48,831 nucleotides of DNA, taken from positions 1 through 48,831 of the forward strand of contig JBNLCC010000041.1 of the NCBI GenBank assembly GCA_050303615.1, in the 5' to 3' direction. This document shows positions 48,634 through 48,831 of the stretch, piece by piece. This stretch comes from CAZDXJ01 sp050303615. GTDB lineage: Bacteria; Pseudomonadota; Gammaproteobacteria; Methylococcales; Methylomonadaceae. The notes beneath the pieces are model-generated. The model was not told the origin of the DNA and did not search any database. It worked only from the letters and a program-made list of their open reading frames with translations. The translations under genes and the position numbers were made by a program. Position 1 is the first letter of the stretch, and every line of letters begins with the position of its first letter.

Positions 48634-48831
48634 AAAATAAAACCAAAGATGATTATTTCCGGTAACAAATGCGACACAAACAAATGAAAAACAAGCGCGC
48701 CACTATTTCTGCGAAAGCTTGTTTTGGGCATCCGAGCCCAATCAAGCGGCAGAAATTACGCGGCAATTAATGCCTTCGGCGGCCCCGATTCGTCCTCGTC
48801 ACCTCGTTCCGACCCAACAAGGGGTCGAAAC
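48634..48831. other. Window end, no clear gene
   Basis: About 200 bp upstream of the nafY operon. On the minus strand a 24-codon open stretch (48756-48830) enters from the window edge and ends in TAA; it is too short to identify. Nothing else is recognisable. Confidence 0.35.

Noticed and set aside
48540..48731. 63-codon minus-strand frame upstream of the nafY operon
   Set aside because: It spans the predicted NifA site and has no ribosome site or family resemblance; likely chance.
1..48831. CRISPR arrays, tRNA or rRNA genes
   Set aside because: No regularly spaced repeats and no tRNA cloverleaf or rRNA sequence was recognised on either strand.

Overview
The window is most likely from a nitrogen-fixing gammaproteobacterium. 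Evidence is the NifL-NifA pair, an Azotobacter-like accessory nif gene order (iscA-nifU-nifS-nifV-cysE-nifW-nifZ-nifM-clpX), an rnfABCDGEH operon divergent from nifLA, and nafY with its own operon. The overall gene style resembles methanotrophic Methylococcales, but that assignment is inference; no methane-oxidation gene and no nifHDK or nifEN lies in the window.

Layout. (1) 1-5.0 kb is an AT-rich accessory flank on the minus strand: a possible transposase tail, a DUF3800 gene broken by an in-frame stop, and a three-gene ABC-three-component (ABC-3C) conflict system (nuclease effector, middle component, DUF3732 ATPase) inserted against a decayed type I restriction hsdR start. (2) 5.2-11.5 kb holds a small membrane protein gene and rnfABCDGEH. 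(3) 11.5-15.1 kb holds nifLA, divergent from rnf. (4) 15.1-20.3 kb holds a 34-codon membrane microgene divergent from nifB, then nifB-fdx-nifO-fprA-fdx-fesII-nifQ. (5) 20.7-23.2 kb holds tpm and a convergent pair of NifZ-like and SagB-type genes. (6) 23.3-32.9 kb is one long operon: iscA-nifUSV-orf51-cysE-TPR-orf36-nifW-nifZ-nifM-clpX-grx/bolA-orf99-DUF6156. (7) 33-40 kb is a second AT-rich island: a membrane protein, an IS30-family element, a TIR plus GHKL/nuclease gene pair that looks like a defence system, and two small orphan genes separated by attC-like hairpins. (8) 40.2-45.5 kb carries an AAA ATPase, selO, an Fe-S oxidoreductase and a GNAT. (9) 45.6-48.5 kb is an outlying operon: two unknown genes, rhodanese, nafY and clpP.

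Regulation can be read directly. I found five sigma-54 -24/-12 matches with GG-N10-GC spacing (upstream of rnfA, nifL, the 34-codon gene, nifB and iscA) plus a sixth upstream of the nafY/clpP operon. TGT-N10-ACA NifA-type sites lie at plausible distances: two between rnf and nifL, two between the microgene and nifB, one ahead of iscA, one ahead of the nafY/clpP operon. The picture is a NifA regulon: Rnf supplies low-potential electrons, NifB/NifQ/NifV/NafY serve FeMo-co synthesis, NifU/S/IscA/CysE/Grx-BolA serve Fe-S supply, FprA and FeSII protect from oxygen, and a nif-dedicated ClpX and ClpP may turn the machinery over. The least explained parts are three nif-linked microproteins (34, 51 and 36 residues) and the TIR/GHKL-nuclease pair.
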